From Leucobacter sp. OH1287 (GTDB lineage Bacteria > Actinomycetota > Actinomycetes > Actinomycetales > Microbacteriaceae), in assembly GCF_003859945.1 (NCBI RefSeq), contig NZ_RQYM01000005.1:1-64000 (forward strand): a DNA stretch of 64,000 nucleotides. Direction: 5' to 3'. This document shows, piece after piece, positions 16,683 through 26,244 of this stretch. A program made the translations under genes and the position numbers. Position 1 is the stretch's first letter. Each line of letters begins with the position of its first letter. The notes beneath the pieces are model-generated. The model made no database searches. It saw only the letters and a program-made list of their open reading frames with translations, and was not told the DNA's origin.

Positions 16683-18764
16683 ATGCAACCTTTCGAGTGG
16701 ACAAAACTCGACGAAAAAGCGGTTAACACGGCAAGAATCCTTGCTGCTGATGCGGTAGAAAAGGTCGGCAACGGTCACCCCGGCACCGCAATCAGTCTCG
16801 CCCCGGTTGCTTATCTGCTCTATCAAAAAGTGCTGCGGTTTGACCCGAGCGACACCAACTGGCTCGGCAGGGATCGTTTTATTCTGTCAATCGGTCACTC
16901 GTCACTAACCCAGTATGTGCAGCTCTACCTCAGCGGTGCTGGGCTGGAGCTCAGTGACCTGCAAGCGCTTCGCACCTGGGGTGCAAAAACCCCTGGTCAC
17001 CCGGAGTACGGTCACACTGACGGCGTTGAGATTACAACCGGCCCGCTCGGCCAGGGGCTTGCTTCCGCGGTTGGTTTCGCGTACGCGCAGCGCTACGAGC
17101 GTGGACTGTTCGATCCGGCTGCAGCAGACGGCGACAGTCCCTTCGACCACTTCACCTATGTGCTCGCCGGTGACGGCGATATTCAGGAGGGTGTAACCGC
17201 TGAGGCGGCATCACTCGCCGGCCACCAGCAGCTCGGCAACCTGATCGCGATCTACGACGCCAACCAGATCTCGATTGAGGACGACGTTGATATCGCCTTC
17301 TCCGAGAATGTTGCGGAGCGCTACCGCTCCTACGGCTGGGAGGTGCTGGAGGTCAACTGGCGAAACGCCGACGGCTACAACGAGGATTTGCGGGCGCTCT
17401 ATGACGCAATCGGTCAGGCACAGCAGAACCGCACACAGCCGACGCTGATTATTTTGCGCACCATTATCGGCTGGCCATGCCCGAACAAGCAGAACACTGG
17501 CGGGATCCACGGCTCAGCTCTAGGCGCGGCAGAGCTTGCCGGCCTCAAAGAGGTGCTCGGGTTTGACACCGAGGAGTGTTTTGCGGTTGCTGACGAGGTG
17601 ATTAACCACACTCGCAAGCAGGCAGCCGAGCGGGCTCGCGAGCTGCGCGATAAGTGGCAGCAGCGCTTTGATGCCTGGGCTGCACATAACCCTGAGCAGC
17701 TGGCACTGTTTAACCGACTGGAATCGGGCGAACTGCCCGAGGAGACACTGACCGCCCTGCCAAGCTTTGAGGCGGGTAGCTCGGTTGCAACCCGCGCGGC
17801 TAGCGGCAAGGTGCTTGGCGCCCTCGGTGAGGTGCTGCCAGAGCTGTGGGGCGGATCCGCCGACCTCGCCGGTTCAAACAACACAACCATCGCGAACGCC
17901 GTCAGTTTTGTGCCCGAACAGCACAGCACCGCGACCTGGAAAGGCAACGAGTACGGCCGAGTTTTGCACTTCGGGATCCGCGAACACGCTATGGGAAGCA
18001 TTCTCAACGGCATTCAGCTGCACGGCAAAACCCGCAGCTACGGCGGCACCTTCCTGATCTTTAGCGATTACATGCGGCCCGCGGTTAGGCTTGCGGCACT
18101 GATGAACATCCCGAGTATTTTCGTGTGGACACACGATTCGATTGCGCTCGGTGAGGACGGCCCAACCCACCAGCCGATTGAGCAGCTGGCGACGCTGCGT
18201 GCGATCCCGAACCTCGCGGTTGTGCGCCCAGCGGACGCGAACGAGACCGCGATTGCCTGGCACGAGGTGCTGAGCCGTCAGGCAGGGCCGACCGGGCTTG
18301 CGCTAACCAGGCAGAACGTGCCTGTTTTCCCGCGCGGCGTTGACGGTTTTGCTGACGCGGACGGTGTCCGAAAGGGTGCTTATGTGCTCATCGACTCCCC
18401 CACCGACAGCGTTGATGTGCAGCTGATCGCAACCGGTTCCGAGGTGGAGCTCGCTGTTTTAGCTCGTGAGCAGCTCGCCGCCGAGGGAATTGGCGCGCGG
18501 GTTATTTCAGCCCCGTGCCTGGAGTGGTTCAACGAGCAGAGCGAAGACTACCGGAACAGCGTGCTGTTGCCGGAGGTGAAGGCTCGCGTCTCCGTTGAGG
18601 CGGCGGTGTCGCTCGGCTGGCACCGCTATGTCGGTGATACCGGTCGCTGTGTCTCCATTGAACACTTTGGCGCCTCCGCGGACCACAAAACCCTGTTTGA
18701 GAAGTTTGGAATCACCGCAGATGCCGTTGTTAGTGCCGCAAAAGAGAGCATCCAGGCGCAATGA
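16683..18764 (+). CDS. tkt: Transketolase
   Basis: A 693-residue thiamine-diphosphate enzyme exchanging two-carbon units between sugar phosphates. The N-terminal [11 protein letters not shown], the TPP motif starting GDGDIQEG and ending with DANQ, and the pyrimidine-domain segment [20 protein letters not shown] are all present. ATG at 16683 follows GAGGCAGGAACAGT. Its stop overlaps the tal start (ATGA). It is the first gene of the pentose-phosphate operon tkt-tal-pgi-zwf-opcA-pgl. Confidence 0.96.
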   Translation: MQPFEWTKLDEKAVNTARILAADAVEKVGNGHPGTAISLAPVAYLLYQKVLRFDPSDTNWLGRDRFILSIGHSSLTQYVQLYLSGAGLELSDLQALRTWGAKTPGHPEYGHTDGVEITTGPLGQGLASAVGFAYAQRYERGLFDPAAADGDSPFDHFTYVLAGDGDIQEGVTAEAASLAGHQQLGNLIAIYDANQISIEDDVDIAFSENVAERYRSYGWEVLEVNWRNADGYNEDLRALYDAIGQAQQNRTQPTLIILRTIIGWPCPNKQNTGGIHGSALGAAELAGLKEVLGFDTEECFAVADEVINHTRKQAAERARELRDKWQQRFDAWAAHNPEQLALFNRLESGELPEETLTALPSFEAGSSVATRAASGKVLGALGEVLPELWGGSADLAGSNNTTIANAVSFVPEQHSTATWKGNEYGRVLHFGIREHAMGSILNGIQLHGKTRSYGGTFLIFSDYMRPAVRLAALMNIPSIFVWTHDSIALGEDGPTHQPIEQLATLRAIPNLAVVRPADANETAIAWHEVLSRQAGPTGLALTRQNVPVFPRGVDGFADADGVRKGAYVLIDSPTDSVDVQLIATGSEVELAVLAREQLAAEGIGARVISAPCLEWFNEQSEDYRNSVLLPEVKARVSVEAAVSLGWHRYVGDTGRCVSIEHFGASADHKTLFEKFGITADAVVSAAKESIQAQ

Positions 18765-19852
18765 CCCGGGCAACACAGCAGCTCTCTGAACTGGGCGTTA
18801 GCGTGTGGCTTGATGACCTGTCTCGCACAGCCCTCAACAGCGGCGAGCTAGATCGCCGTATCACCGAACTCGACGTTGTTGGTGTAACTACCAACCCAGC
18901 GATTTTCGCGACCGCAATCACCTCCGACAGTGCCTACCGGGAGGGCGTGCTAGCTGCCCGAGGCGAGGGCTTAAACGCTTCTGAGACCGTGTTCCGGCTC
19001 GCGAGTGAGGACGTTGCCCAAGCCTGCGACCTGCTGGAGCCCGTCTACCGCAAATCCGGTGGCCAGGACGGCAGAGTCTCCATTGAGGTGGATCCGAAAC
19101 ACGCCAACGACCGCGAGGCCACCGTCCAGCAGGCCACCGAGCTGTGGAACAGTATCAACAAACCTAACCTGATGATTAAGGTCCCCGCAACCGAGGCGGG
19201 CATTGTCGCAACCGCTGATCTGCTCGGCCGTGGAATCAGTGTTAACGTCACCCTGATCTTCGGCATCACCCAGTATCGCCGGGTGTTAAACGCCTACCTG
19301 ACCGGGCTAGAACAGGCGCGTGCCAGAGGCCTCGACCTTGCCGGGATCCACTCGGTTGCCTCATTCTTTGTTTCCCGGTTCGACACGCTGGTGGATCCGC
19401 TGCTCCCCGCCGACAGCGAGCTGCGCGGCAAGGGTGCTATCGCGAACGCAAACATCGCCTACACTGTCTGGCAGCAAACCTTCGAGTCGGCCAGGGCCAA
19501 GACGTTGCTGGCGCTCGGCGCGAACCGGCAGCGACTGCTGTGGGCATCAACCGGTGTGAAGAACGACGCCTACCCGCAGGACCTCTATATTACGGAGCTG
19601 ATCGGGCGCGACACCGTTAACACGCTGCCGCCGGCAACCCTTGAGTTCTTCGCGGAAACCGAGCAGCCGCTCAGCGTTAAACTCGGTGAGAACACGGTCA
19701 CCAGCAAACACGTGCTCGATGAGATTGCGCGTTCCGGCATCGACTACGGTGAGACGGTTGCGCAGTTGCTTGACGAGGGTCTGGAAAAGTTTGATACGGC
19801 GTGGCTGCAGCTGTTGCAGACTGTGGAGTCGGAACTAGCGAGGACGGAATGA
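18761..19852 (+). CDS. tal: Transaldolase
   Basis: A 363-residue TIM-barrel enzyme of the long actinobacterial type. The Schiff-base lysine lies in NLMIKVPATEAG, and GVTTNPAIF near residue 40 is the phosphate-site strand. It transfers dihydroxyacetone units between sugar phosphates. The start ATG overlaps tkt by 4 bp and the stop overlaps the pgi ATG, so all three enzymes are translated in series. Confidence 0.96.
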   Translation: MTRATQQLSELGVSVWLDDLSRTALNSGELDRRITELDVVGVTTNPAIFATAITSDSAYREGVLAARGEGLNASETVFRLASEDVAQACDLLEPVYRKSGGQDGRVSIEVDPKHANDREATVQQATELWNSINKPNLMIKVPATEAGIVATADLLGRGISVNVTLIFGITQYRRVLNAYLTGLEQARARGLDLAGIHSVASFFVSRFDTLVDPLLPADSELRGKGAIANANIAYTVWQQTFESARAKTLLALGANRQRLLWASTGVKNDAYPQDLYITELIGRDTVNTLPPATLEFFAETEQPLSVKLGENTVTSKHVLDEIARSGIDYGETVAQLLDEGLEKFDTAWLQLLQTVESELARTE

Positions 19853-21411
19853 CGCTCAGGGTTTCTTACGGTGCAGGGTTTGGTGAGGCCCAAACAATTG
19901 TTGAGGAGCTTGTAGAGGCACGGATCGCATCAAGAATCAGCGCCTTTGAGAACACACTGTGGGGTGAAGAAGCGGCCGCTGAGGCCGTGATCCGCCTCGG
20001 CTGGCTTAACGCCCCCGAGCGGGCGCAGGCGGTTATTAGCGAGGCACAGGCGCTCCGGAAAGAACTCGCAGCCGCCGGCATCAACCGCTTTGTGCTCTGC
20101 GGCATGGGCGGATCCTCGCTCGGCCCGGAACTTTTAGACGTTGCGCTCGACAAAGCACACCCGGGAGCGCAGCTACTGCTCTGCGACTCAACACACCCCG
20201 ACCAGCTGGCACCGCTGTTTAACGCGGATCCGCAAAACACCGCCGTCATCGTCGCCTCCAAATCCGGTTCAACGGTTGAAACACTCAGCCACATGCGCAG
20301 TTTTGAGAGGGTTTTTACCGATCACGGCATTAACGCTGGTGAGCGGCTAATCTTTATCACCGATCCGGGATCCGAGCTCGCGAAATACGGTGAGCAGCAA
20401 AACAGCCGGGTTTTTTACGCGGATCCGGAGGTTGGCGGCCGCTACTCGGTCTTGACCGCGTTCGGGCTGGTGCCGGCGGTGCTCGCTGGCGCAGACGCGG
20501 GCGAGCTCATCGCAGACGCGACCGCGGCGCTTGCGGCGGTGACCGTCGACAGCCTCGAAAACCCGGCATTGCAGTTGGCTGCGTCACTCGCAGCGAACCT
20601 GCCGAAGCGCTACCTGATTGCGCTGCGTGCCGGATCCGCAACCGAGATCGCTTTCGCCGACTGGGTTGAGCAACTGCTCGCCGAATCAACCGGTAAAGAC
20701 GGTAAGGGTGTGCTGCCGTACACAACCCACAGCGGCGAGTTTAGTGATAGACCCTTTGACAACACGGTTGAGGTCGCGTTCGCGCTCGACGCCGCAGACG
20801 AGCAGCTCGGCTCCCACCAGCTGACTGTCTCCGGCTCGCTCGGTAAGCAGCTGGTGCTCTGGGAGTTTGCGACCGCGGTGCTCGGCTACCAGCTGGCGCT
20901 TGACCCCTTTGACCAGCCGGATGTTGAATCAACGAAGGTTGCTGCCAGGCGGATCCTCGCCGGTGAGATCGCAATGCCGGATCAGGCGGCGGACTTTACG
21001 CAGGCGGCGGTTGACGAGTTTGCGGCCTCTCTCCCGGCAAACGGTTATCTCTGTGTGCAGGTTTATGGCGATCGCAGTGCGGAGGCTGTTTCGGCGGTTG
21101 AGGCGTATCGCAGCGGCCTGGAGGCGCGGTTTAAGATTCCGGTTATTGCCGGTTTTGGACCGCGCTTTTTGCATTCCACCGGGCAGTTCCACAAGGGAGG
21201 CCAGCCGCTTGGCGCTTTCCTGCAGGTTTTGATTGCGCCCGTAAACACCGTCGCGATCGGCTCCGGGCCAGACACCTTCAACGACCTGATCGCGGCGCAG
21301 GCGGGCGGTGATCGGGAGGCGCTGAAACGGCGTGATCTTGCCGTGCTGAGCCTTAACGCGCCAGCCGTGAAAATCCTCACCGCGGGCCTAGCTGAGCCGC
21401 TTAACAAATAG
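19849..21411 (+). CDS. pgi: Glucose-6-phosphate isomerase
   Basis: A 520-residue enzyme with the sugar-isomerase elements GMGGSSLGPELL, ASKSGSTVETL and GGRYSVLTAFGLVPAVLAGA. It belongs to the shorter form that occurs beside or fused to transaldolase in Actinobacteria. The frame is open further upstream, but ATG at 19849 overlaps the tal stop and begins the normal N terminus (MTLRVSYG). Glycine-serine pairs here are often spelled GGA TCC although GGA is otherwise a minor glycine codon in these genes. Confidence 0.93.
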   Translation: MTLRVSYGAGFGEAQTIVEELVEARIASRISAFENTLWGEEAAAEAVIRLGWLNAPERAQAVISEAQALRKELAAAGINRFVLCGMGGSSLGPELLDVALDKAHPGAQLLLCDSTHPDQLAPLFNADPQNTAVIVASKSGSTVETLSHMRSFERVFTDHGINAGERLIFITDPGSELAKYGEQQNSRVFYADPEVGGRYSVLTAFGLVPAVLAGADAGELIADATAALAAVTVDSLENPALQLAASLAANLPKRYLIALRAGSATEIAFADWVEQLLAESTGKDGKGVLPYTTHSGEFSDRPFDNTVEVAFALDAADEQLGSHQLTVSGSLGKQLVLWEFATAVLGYQLALDPFDQPDVESTKVAARRILAGEIAMPDQAADFTQAAVDEFAASLPANGYLCVQVYGDRSAEAVSAVEAYRSGLEARFKIPVIAGFGPRFLHSTGQFHKGGQPLGAFLQVLIAPVNTVAIGSGPDTFNDLIAAQAGGDREALKRRDLAVLSLNAPAVKILTAGLAEPLNK

Positions 21412-21438
21412 TCAACCAGCCTTAAGAAAGAGTCTGAT

Positions 21439-22953
21439 TTGAACGCGCCGCACAATCCACTCCGCAGCCCCGACGATGTTCGACTCCCCCGCCCCGCGGG
21501 TCCGAGCGCGCTGGTGCTTTTCGGTGTGACCGGTGATCTTGCACAAAAGAAACTGCTGCCCGCGATCTACGACCTGGCAAACCGCGGTCTTTTACCGCCC
21601 GGTTTCAGCCTGATCGGTTTCGGCCGCCGCGACTGGAGCGACAGTGACTTCACCGAGGTTGTTCGTACCGCCGTGCTAAACCGGTCACGCACCGGATTCA
21701 ACCCCGATGTCTGGGAGCAGTTCAGTCAGGGTTTGAGGTTTGTTAGCGGATCCTTCGACAACGCCGCCGCCTACCAGAATCTCGGCGAAATCTTAAAGGG
21801 ACTAGAGCGATCCCGCGGCACAGAGGGTAACGTTGCCTTCTACCTGTCGGTTCCGCCGGCCGCGTTCTCGGAGGTTTGCTCACAGCTGCGCGATGCGAAA
21901 CTAGCGACCAAAACCCGCGGTTGGCGCCGCGTGGTTATTGAAAAACCGTTCGGTCACGACCTGGAAAGCTCGAAGCGCTTAAGCAGCGCGGTTAACGCGG
22001 TGTTTGAACCGCACGAGATCTTCCGTATCGACCACTATCTCGGCAAAGAGACGGTGCAGAACCTACTAACGCTGCGCTTCGCCAACGTGCTTTATGAGCC
22101 GATCTGGAACAACCGCTACGTTGATCATGTGCAGATCACAATGGCGGAGGACATCGGCGTCGGCGGCAGGGCCGGCTACTATGACGGGATCGGCGCGGCA
22201 CGCGATATTATTCAAAACCACCTGCTGCAGCTGTTTGCCCTAACCGCAATGGATCGCCCGAAAACCCTCACCGCGGCAGATTTGCGATCCGCCAAAGAAG
22301 CTGTGCTCGCGGCAACCGTGCTGCCGGACGATCTGGTGGCAACAACCGCTCGCGGCCAGTACGGTCCCGGCTGGCAGGGCGGTAAACAAAAACTCGGGTT
22401 CTTAGAAGAGGAGGGGATGAACCCCGACTCAACAACCGAAACCTACGCGGCGATAACGCTCGGTATCGACAACGACAGGTGGCGGGGTGTCCCCTTCTAT
22501 CTGCGCAGCGGTAAACGGCTCGCAAAGCGGGTTACCGAGATTGCCGTGGTGTTCAAAACCCCGGAGAATAACCTGTTTACCGGTCAGCAGCTGCAACAGA
22601 ACACAATCGTGATTAGGGTGCAGCCGGACGAGGGTGTAACAACCAAGTTCACCTCGAAGGTTCCGGGCATCGGCCACCAGGTGCGCGATGTGACAATGGA
22701 TTTCGGCTACAGTCACGCCTTCACCGAGGACAGCCCGGAGGCCTATGAGCGACTGATTCTTGACGTGCTGCTTGGTGATCCACCGCTGTTCCCTGGCCAG
22801 AAAGAGGTTGAGCTGTCGTGGCAGATCCTCGACCCAATTGAGGCGGTCTGGGCGGATCTCGGCAGACCCGAAGAATACGCTCCGGGCACCTGGGGTCCAC
22901 CATCGGCCGCGCACATTCTGCGGCGCGACGACAGAGTTTGGAGACGACCATGA
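21439..22953 (+). CDS. zwf: Glucose-6-phosphate 1-dehydrogenase
   Basis: A 504-residue enzyme for the first oxidative pentose-phosphate step. It has the NADP fold FGVTGDLAQKKLLPA near residue 30 and the active-site RIDHYLGKETVQN with its catalytic histidine. The start is TTG at 21439, with only a weak purine stretch upstream, so translation may depend on the upstream genes. Its stop overlaps the opcA ATG. Confidence 0.95.
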   Translation: MNAPHNPLRSPDDVRLPRPAGPSALVLFGVTGDLAQKKLLPAIYDLANRGLLPPGFSLIGFGRRDWSDSDFTEVVRTAVLNRSRTGFNPDVWEQFSQGLRFVSGSFDNAAAYQNLGEILKGLERSRGTEGNVAFYLSVPPAAFSEVCSQLRDAKLATKTRGWRRVVIEKPFGHDLESSKRLSSAVNAVFEPHEIFRIDHYLGKETVQNLLTLRFANVLYEPIWNNRYVDHVQITMAEDIGVGGRAGYYDGIGAARDIIQNHLLQLFALTAMDRPKTLTAADLRSAKEAVLAATVLPDDLVATTARGQYGPGWQGGKQKLGFLEEEGMNPDSTTETYAAITLGIDNDRWRGVPFYLRSGKRLAKRVTEIAVVFKTPENNLFTGQQLQQNTIVIRVQPDEGVTTKFTSKVPGIGHQVRDVTMDFGYSHAFTEDSPEAYERLILDVLLGDPPLFPGQKEVELSWQILDPIEAVWADLGRPEEYAPGTWGPPSAAHILRRDDRVWRRP

Positions 22954-23924
22954 TCGAACAGCTGCGTGAGGTGACAGTAAACCAGATCGCGAAACGGCTC
23001 GTGCTGATCCGCGCGGCAGGTGGCGCAGTAACCCTCGGCAGGGTCTTAACCCTCGTGATCCGCGCAACCGAGCAGGGTCTGGAGACGGCGCTGAAGGCAT
23101 CGCTTGAGGCGTCGAAGGAGCACCCGATGCGGATTATCGCGGTGATTGAAAACCGCGGAATGAACGATGTTGTGTCGCGTGGGCCGTCACGCAGCGCTGA
23201 CGGGCTGGATGCCGAACTGCGAATCGGTGAGGACGCCGGTGCGAGCGAGATTATTATTCTGCGGCCGCGCGGTGAGGCGGCTTCGAACATCCCCAACCTG
23301 GTTTCGAGCCTGCTGCTGTCTGACACACCGCTTGTGCACTGGTGGTTTGATGTATGGCCGGATGCCGACTCGAACATTCGCCGGACAGCGCTGCGGCAGA
23401 TAACCGACTCCAGCGCTCACCCCGGCAGGGGCAGACACCACCTGATGCTGCTCTCCGAAACCTACCGTGAGGGTGACACAGATCTGGCGTGGGCGAGGAT
23501 CACGCTCTGGCGCGCACAGCTTGCGGCGCTACTCGACAACCTCAGCCACAGCACGGTGCGGGCCGTCACGGTTAGCGGCACCCCCGACTCCCCCAGCACA
23601 CTGCTGCTCGCCGCCTGGCTGCGGTTGCAGCTCGGTGTCAGGGTGAAAACCGTGGAGATGCCGTTCGACACCAGCGTCGCCTGGGGTCTGCACAGCGTCA
23701 CCCTCGAGTTCGACAACGGCACCGCCGCGGTTATCGCGAGAAGCCACGGCCCGTTCGCGAGCATAACCCAGCCGGATCACCCGGTGCTGGAGGTGCCGCT
23801 GCCGCGCCGACCACTCTCCGAGTGCCTGATTGAGGATCTGCGGATGCTCCGTCACGACCAGCTGTTCGCCGCCGTGATCACCAAGGGACTGCCACTGTTA
23901 ATCGCCGAGTCTGAGGAGTCGTAA
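22950..23924 (+). CDS. opcA: Glucose-6-phosphate dehydrogenase assembly protein OpcA
   Basis: A 324-residue protein needed for assembly and activity of Zwf in Actinobacteria and cyanobacteria. Recognisable pieces are GEAASNIPNLVSSLLLSD and TPLVHWWFDVWP. An upstream TTG is possible, but ATG at 22950 overlaps the zwf stop (ATGA) and is preferred. Its neighbours on both sides are enzymes of the same pathway. Confidence 0.94.
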   Translation: MIEQLREVTVNQIAKRLVLIRAAGGAVTLGRVLTLVIRATEQGLETALKASLEASKEHPMRIIAVIENRGMNDVVSRGPSRSADGLDAELRIGEDAGASEIIILRPRGEAASNIPNLVSSLLLSDTPLVHWWFDVWPDADSNIRRTALRQITDSSAHPGRGRHHLMLLSETYREGDTDLAWARITLWRAQLAALLDNLSHSTVRAVTVSGTPDSPSTLLLAAWLRLQLGVRVKTVEMPFDTSVAWGLHSVTLEFDNGTAAVIARSHGPFASITQPDHPVLEVPLPRRPLSECLIEDLRMLRHDQLFAAVITKGLPLLIAESEES

Positions 23925-23928
23925 GGCC

Positions 23929-24708
23929 GTGACGCTAACCCTGCAAACCGCAAGCAGCGCTGAGCAACTTTCTGAGAAACTCGCTGCTGAGCTGTTTCAA
24001 TTGCTCGCCAACAAACTCGCTGTAAAACAGACTGTCACGGTTGTTTTAACAGGCGGCACAATGGGTATTTCACTGCTTTCTTCGTTAGCGGATCACCCTC
24101 GCCTGCTGACTCTCGACTGGCACCGTGTCAGGCTGCTCTGGGGTGATGAGCGCTGGGTTCCCAAGTCCCATGCGGATCGCAACAGCCTGCAGGCTGAGCA
24201 GGCACTGCTCAAGAAACTGCTACTGAAACCCGAGCTGGTGCTGCCGGTTCCCGCGAGTGACAGCGGGCTGACGATCGCCGCTGCCGCCGAACAGTACGCG
24301 GCAACCGTCTCTAACGTGATAGCGGGTGACGGTGTTGACCTGGTGTTGTTGGGTGTTGGGCCAGACGGTCACATTGCCTCAATCTTCCCCGACCATAAAA
24401 CCCCCGACCAGCCTGCGGCGTATCCGGTGCTTAACTCCCCCAAGCCACCGGCGGAGCGAATCACCCTCAGCCTGCCCGCGCTGCGGAGCGCCGCCGATGT
24501 TTGGTTGCTGTTTAGCGGCGAGAGCAAGCGGGATCCGCTGGAGAAAAGCCATGCGGAGCTGCTGCGCTCTGCCGGCTATTTGAGCGAGGGGAATCTGAGC
24601 GAGTGCGATTTGCCGAGTGAGCCGCTGCCGGTCGCCAGGGTCTCTGGCAGAGAGCGGACGGTTGTTTTCGCAGACGCGGCGGCTCTCCCGCCCACGGGCA
24701 CAGCCTAG
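23929..24708 (+). CDS. pgl: 6-phosphogluconolactonase
   Basis: A 259-residue lactonase of the NagB-like fold, hydrolysing 6-phosphogluconolactone. The elements LTGGTMGISLLSSL, LLWGDERWVPKSHADRN and LLGVGPDGHIASIFP are visible. GTG start at 23929 comes 4 bp after opcA. It is the last gene of the pentose-phosphate operon, ending in a terminator shared with rbpA. The gnd gene is not in this window. Confidence 0.93.
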   Translation: MTLTLQTASSAEQLSEKLAAELFQLLANKLAVKQTVTVVLTGGTMGISLLSSLADHPRLLTLDWHRVRLLWGDERWVPKSHADRNSLQAEQALLKKLLLKPELVLPVPASDSGLTIAAAAEQYAATVSNVIAGDGVDLVLLGVGPDGHIASIFPDHKTPDQPAAYPVLNSPKPPAERITLSLPALRSAADVWLLFSGESKRDPLEKSHAELLRSAGYLSEGNLSECDLPSEPLPVARVSGRERTVVFADAAALPPTGTA

Positions 24709-24714
24709 CACGGC

Positions 24715-24748
24715 AAAACCCCAGCGGTTTTTACGCGCTGGGGTTTTA
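24715..24748. terminator. Bidirectional terminator between pgl and rbpA
   Basis: AAAACCCCAGCG (24715-24726) pairs perfectly with CGCTGGGGTTTT (24736-24747). The T and A runs on both sides suit the two convergent genes. Confidence 0.85.
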
Positions 24749-24759
24749 GTGCCTGAGAG

Positions 24760-25116
24760 CTAGTCGGTTTTGCCGCGGCGGTGACGCATCTTCTGCAGCG
24801 CCGCCTCCAGCAGTTCCTCTGCCTCCTCGGGAGTGCGACGCTCCTTAACGTAGGCGAGGTGGGTTTTATATGGCTCGTTCTTGGTCTGCACCGGTGGATT
24901 GTCGCGATCCCTGCCCGCTGGCAGACCGGAGTGCGGTGAGTCGATCTGCTCTGGAATCTCTGACGGGTCAACATCCGCCGCAAAATAGCGGACGGTTTCG
25001 TTGCCCTCAGCATCCCAGTACGACACCGCAATGCGATCCGCGCGGGCACCGTGATCAAGCTCACCCATCGGGCCGGAACCAACCCGGGCGCCACGAATAG
25101 CGTGGTTACTTGCCAT
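24760..25116 (-). CDS. rbpA: RNA polymerase-binding protein RbpA
   Basis: A 118-residue actinobacterial transcription factor that binds RNA polymerase and the principal sigma factor and helps open promoters. The core YWDAEGNETVRYFAADVD and the linker IPEQIDSPHSGLPAGRD are diagnostic. The C-terminal basic helix (MRHRRGKTD) ends the protein. ATG at 25116 has AAGAGGGG upstream. It lies 12 bp after secG on the same strand, a common pairing in this group. Confidence 0.95.
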   Translation of the reverse strand: MASNHAIRGARVGSGPMGELDHGARADRIAVSYWDAEGNETVRYFAADVDPSEIPEQIDSPHSGLPAGRDRDNPPVQTKNEPYKTHLAYVKERRTPEEAEELLEAALQKMRHRRGKTD

Positions 25117-25128
25117 TACAGTCCCCTC

Positions 25129-25377
25129 TTAAATGAGTGCAAAGCGGGCGATCAAACCAAGCCCAACGATTGACAGGAACCACACGATTGAGACAACAAC
25201 CGTGATGCGGTTGAGGTTTCGCTCGGCAACACCGGAGCTGCCGAGGTTAGAGGTGATTCCGCCGCCAAACATGTCAGAGAGACCGCCACCGCGTCCCTTG
25301 TGCAAAAGGATAAACAGGGTGAGCAGCAGGCTGGTCAGCACCAGCAGCACGGTGAGTATGATCTGTACGATCTGCAC
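25129..25377 (-). CDS. secG: Preprotein translocase subunit SecG
   Basis: An 82-residue inner-membrane protein with two transmembrane helices (about residues 3-24 and 57-78) separated by the conserved loop HKGRGGGLSDMFGGG. It is a small subunit of the SecYEG channel. The start is GTG at 25377 with AAAGG upstream. A TATACT element at 25423-25428 may give it its own promoter. Confidence 0.93.
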   Translation of the reverse strand: MQIVQIILTVLLVLTSLLLTLFILLHKGRGGGLSDMFGGGITSNLGSSGVAERNLNRITVVVSIVWFLSIVGLGLIARFALI

Positions 25378-25422
25378 GATTGCCTTTCAAAATAGTTAGC
25401 GTTTAACGCATATACCCAAACA

Positions 25423-25428
25423 AGTATA
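25423..25428 (-). promoter_or_regulatory. Candidate -10 element for secG-rbpA
   Basis: On the minus strand GGCTATACT lies in the 78-bp gap between tpiA and secG, at a suitable distance from the secG ribosome site. There is no clear -35. Confidence 0.4.
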
Positions 25429-25455
25429 GCCGCTATTGCCGAAAATTACCGAGAT

Positions 25456-26244
25456 TTACACTGTGATGTGCTTCTGGAACTGCGCAATCTTGGTGAACTC
25501 TTCAACCTTCAGGCTGGCACCGCCAATCAGCGCGCCATCAATATCCGGCTGTTTCATAAACTCCGCAATGTTCTCACTCTTGACGCTGCCGCCGTAGAGG
25601 ATGCGGGTTTTTTCACCAAACGCCTCTCCCCGCAGCTCGGTGATTTTTTGGCGGATCGCGCCACACACCTCCTGAGCCTGTGCTGCGGTCGCTGCCTTCC
25701 CGGATCCAATCGCCCAAACCGGTTCGTAGGCGATAACCACCTCGGGGTTCTCCGGCAGTTCCGCGAGCACAGCGGTGACCTGCTGCAGCGGCACTGCGGC
25801 AGCGCCGTGAGCCTCAAGATCCTCAGCCGTCTCCCCCACACAGATAACCGGGGTGATTCCCTGGCGGAGGGCGGCAGCTGACTTTTTGCCGATCAGCTCG
25901 TCACTCTCACCGTGGTAGCTGCGCCGCTCGGAGTGGCCGGTGATAACATACTGCGCCCCGAGCTTCTGCAGGAACTCGGCGGCGATCTCACCGGTGTAGG
26001 CGCCCGGCCCGTGCTGAGAAACATCCTGGGCGCCGTAGCCGATGCGCAGTTTATCGGCGTCCACGAGAGTCTGCACCGACCTGAGGTCGGTAAACGGTGG
26101 GAAGATAACAATCTCAACGTTCTCAAGATCGTGTTTAATGTCGTTGAGGCTCCACCCGATCTTCTGCACAAAGGCTAGCGCCTGCAGGTGGTCGAAGTTC
26201 ATTTTCCAGTTGCCCGCGATCAGCGGTTTCCGTACAGTGGTCAT
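25456..26244 (-). CDS. tpiA: Triosephosphate isomerase
   Basis: A 262-residue TIM-barrel enzyme interconverting dihydroxyacetone phosphate and glyceraldehyde-3-phosphate. GNWKMN near the N terminus carries the active-site lysine, GHSERR the electrophilic histidine and AYEPVWAIG the catalytic glutamate. Its start overlaps the pgk stop by one base (TAATG), so the two are translationally coupled. Confidence 0.96.
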   Translation of the reverse strand: MTTVRKPLIAGNWKMNFDHLQALAFVQKIGWSLNDIKHDLENVEIVIFPPFTDLRSVQTLVDADKLRIGYGAQDVSQHGPGAYTGEIAAEFLQKLGAQYVITGHSERRSYHGESDELIGKKSAAALRQGITPVICVGETAEDLEAHGAAAVPLQQVTAVLAELPENPEVVIAYEPVWAIGSGKAATAAQAQEVCGAIRQKITELRGEAFGEKTRILYGGSVKSENIAEFMKQPDIDGALIGGASLKVEEFTKIAQFQKHITV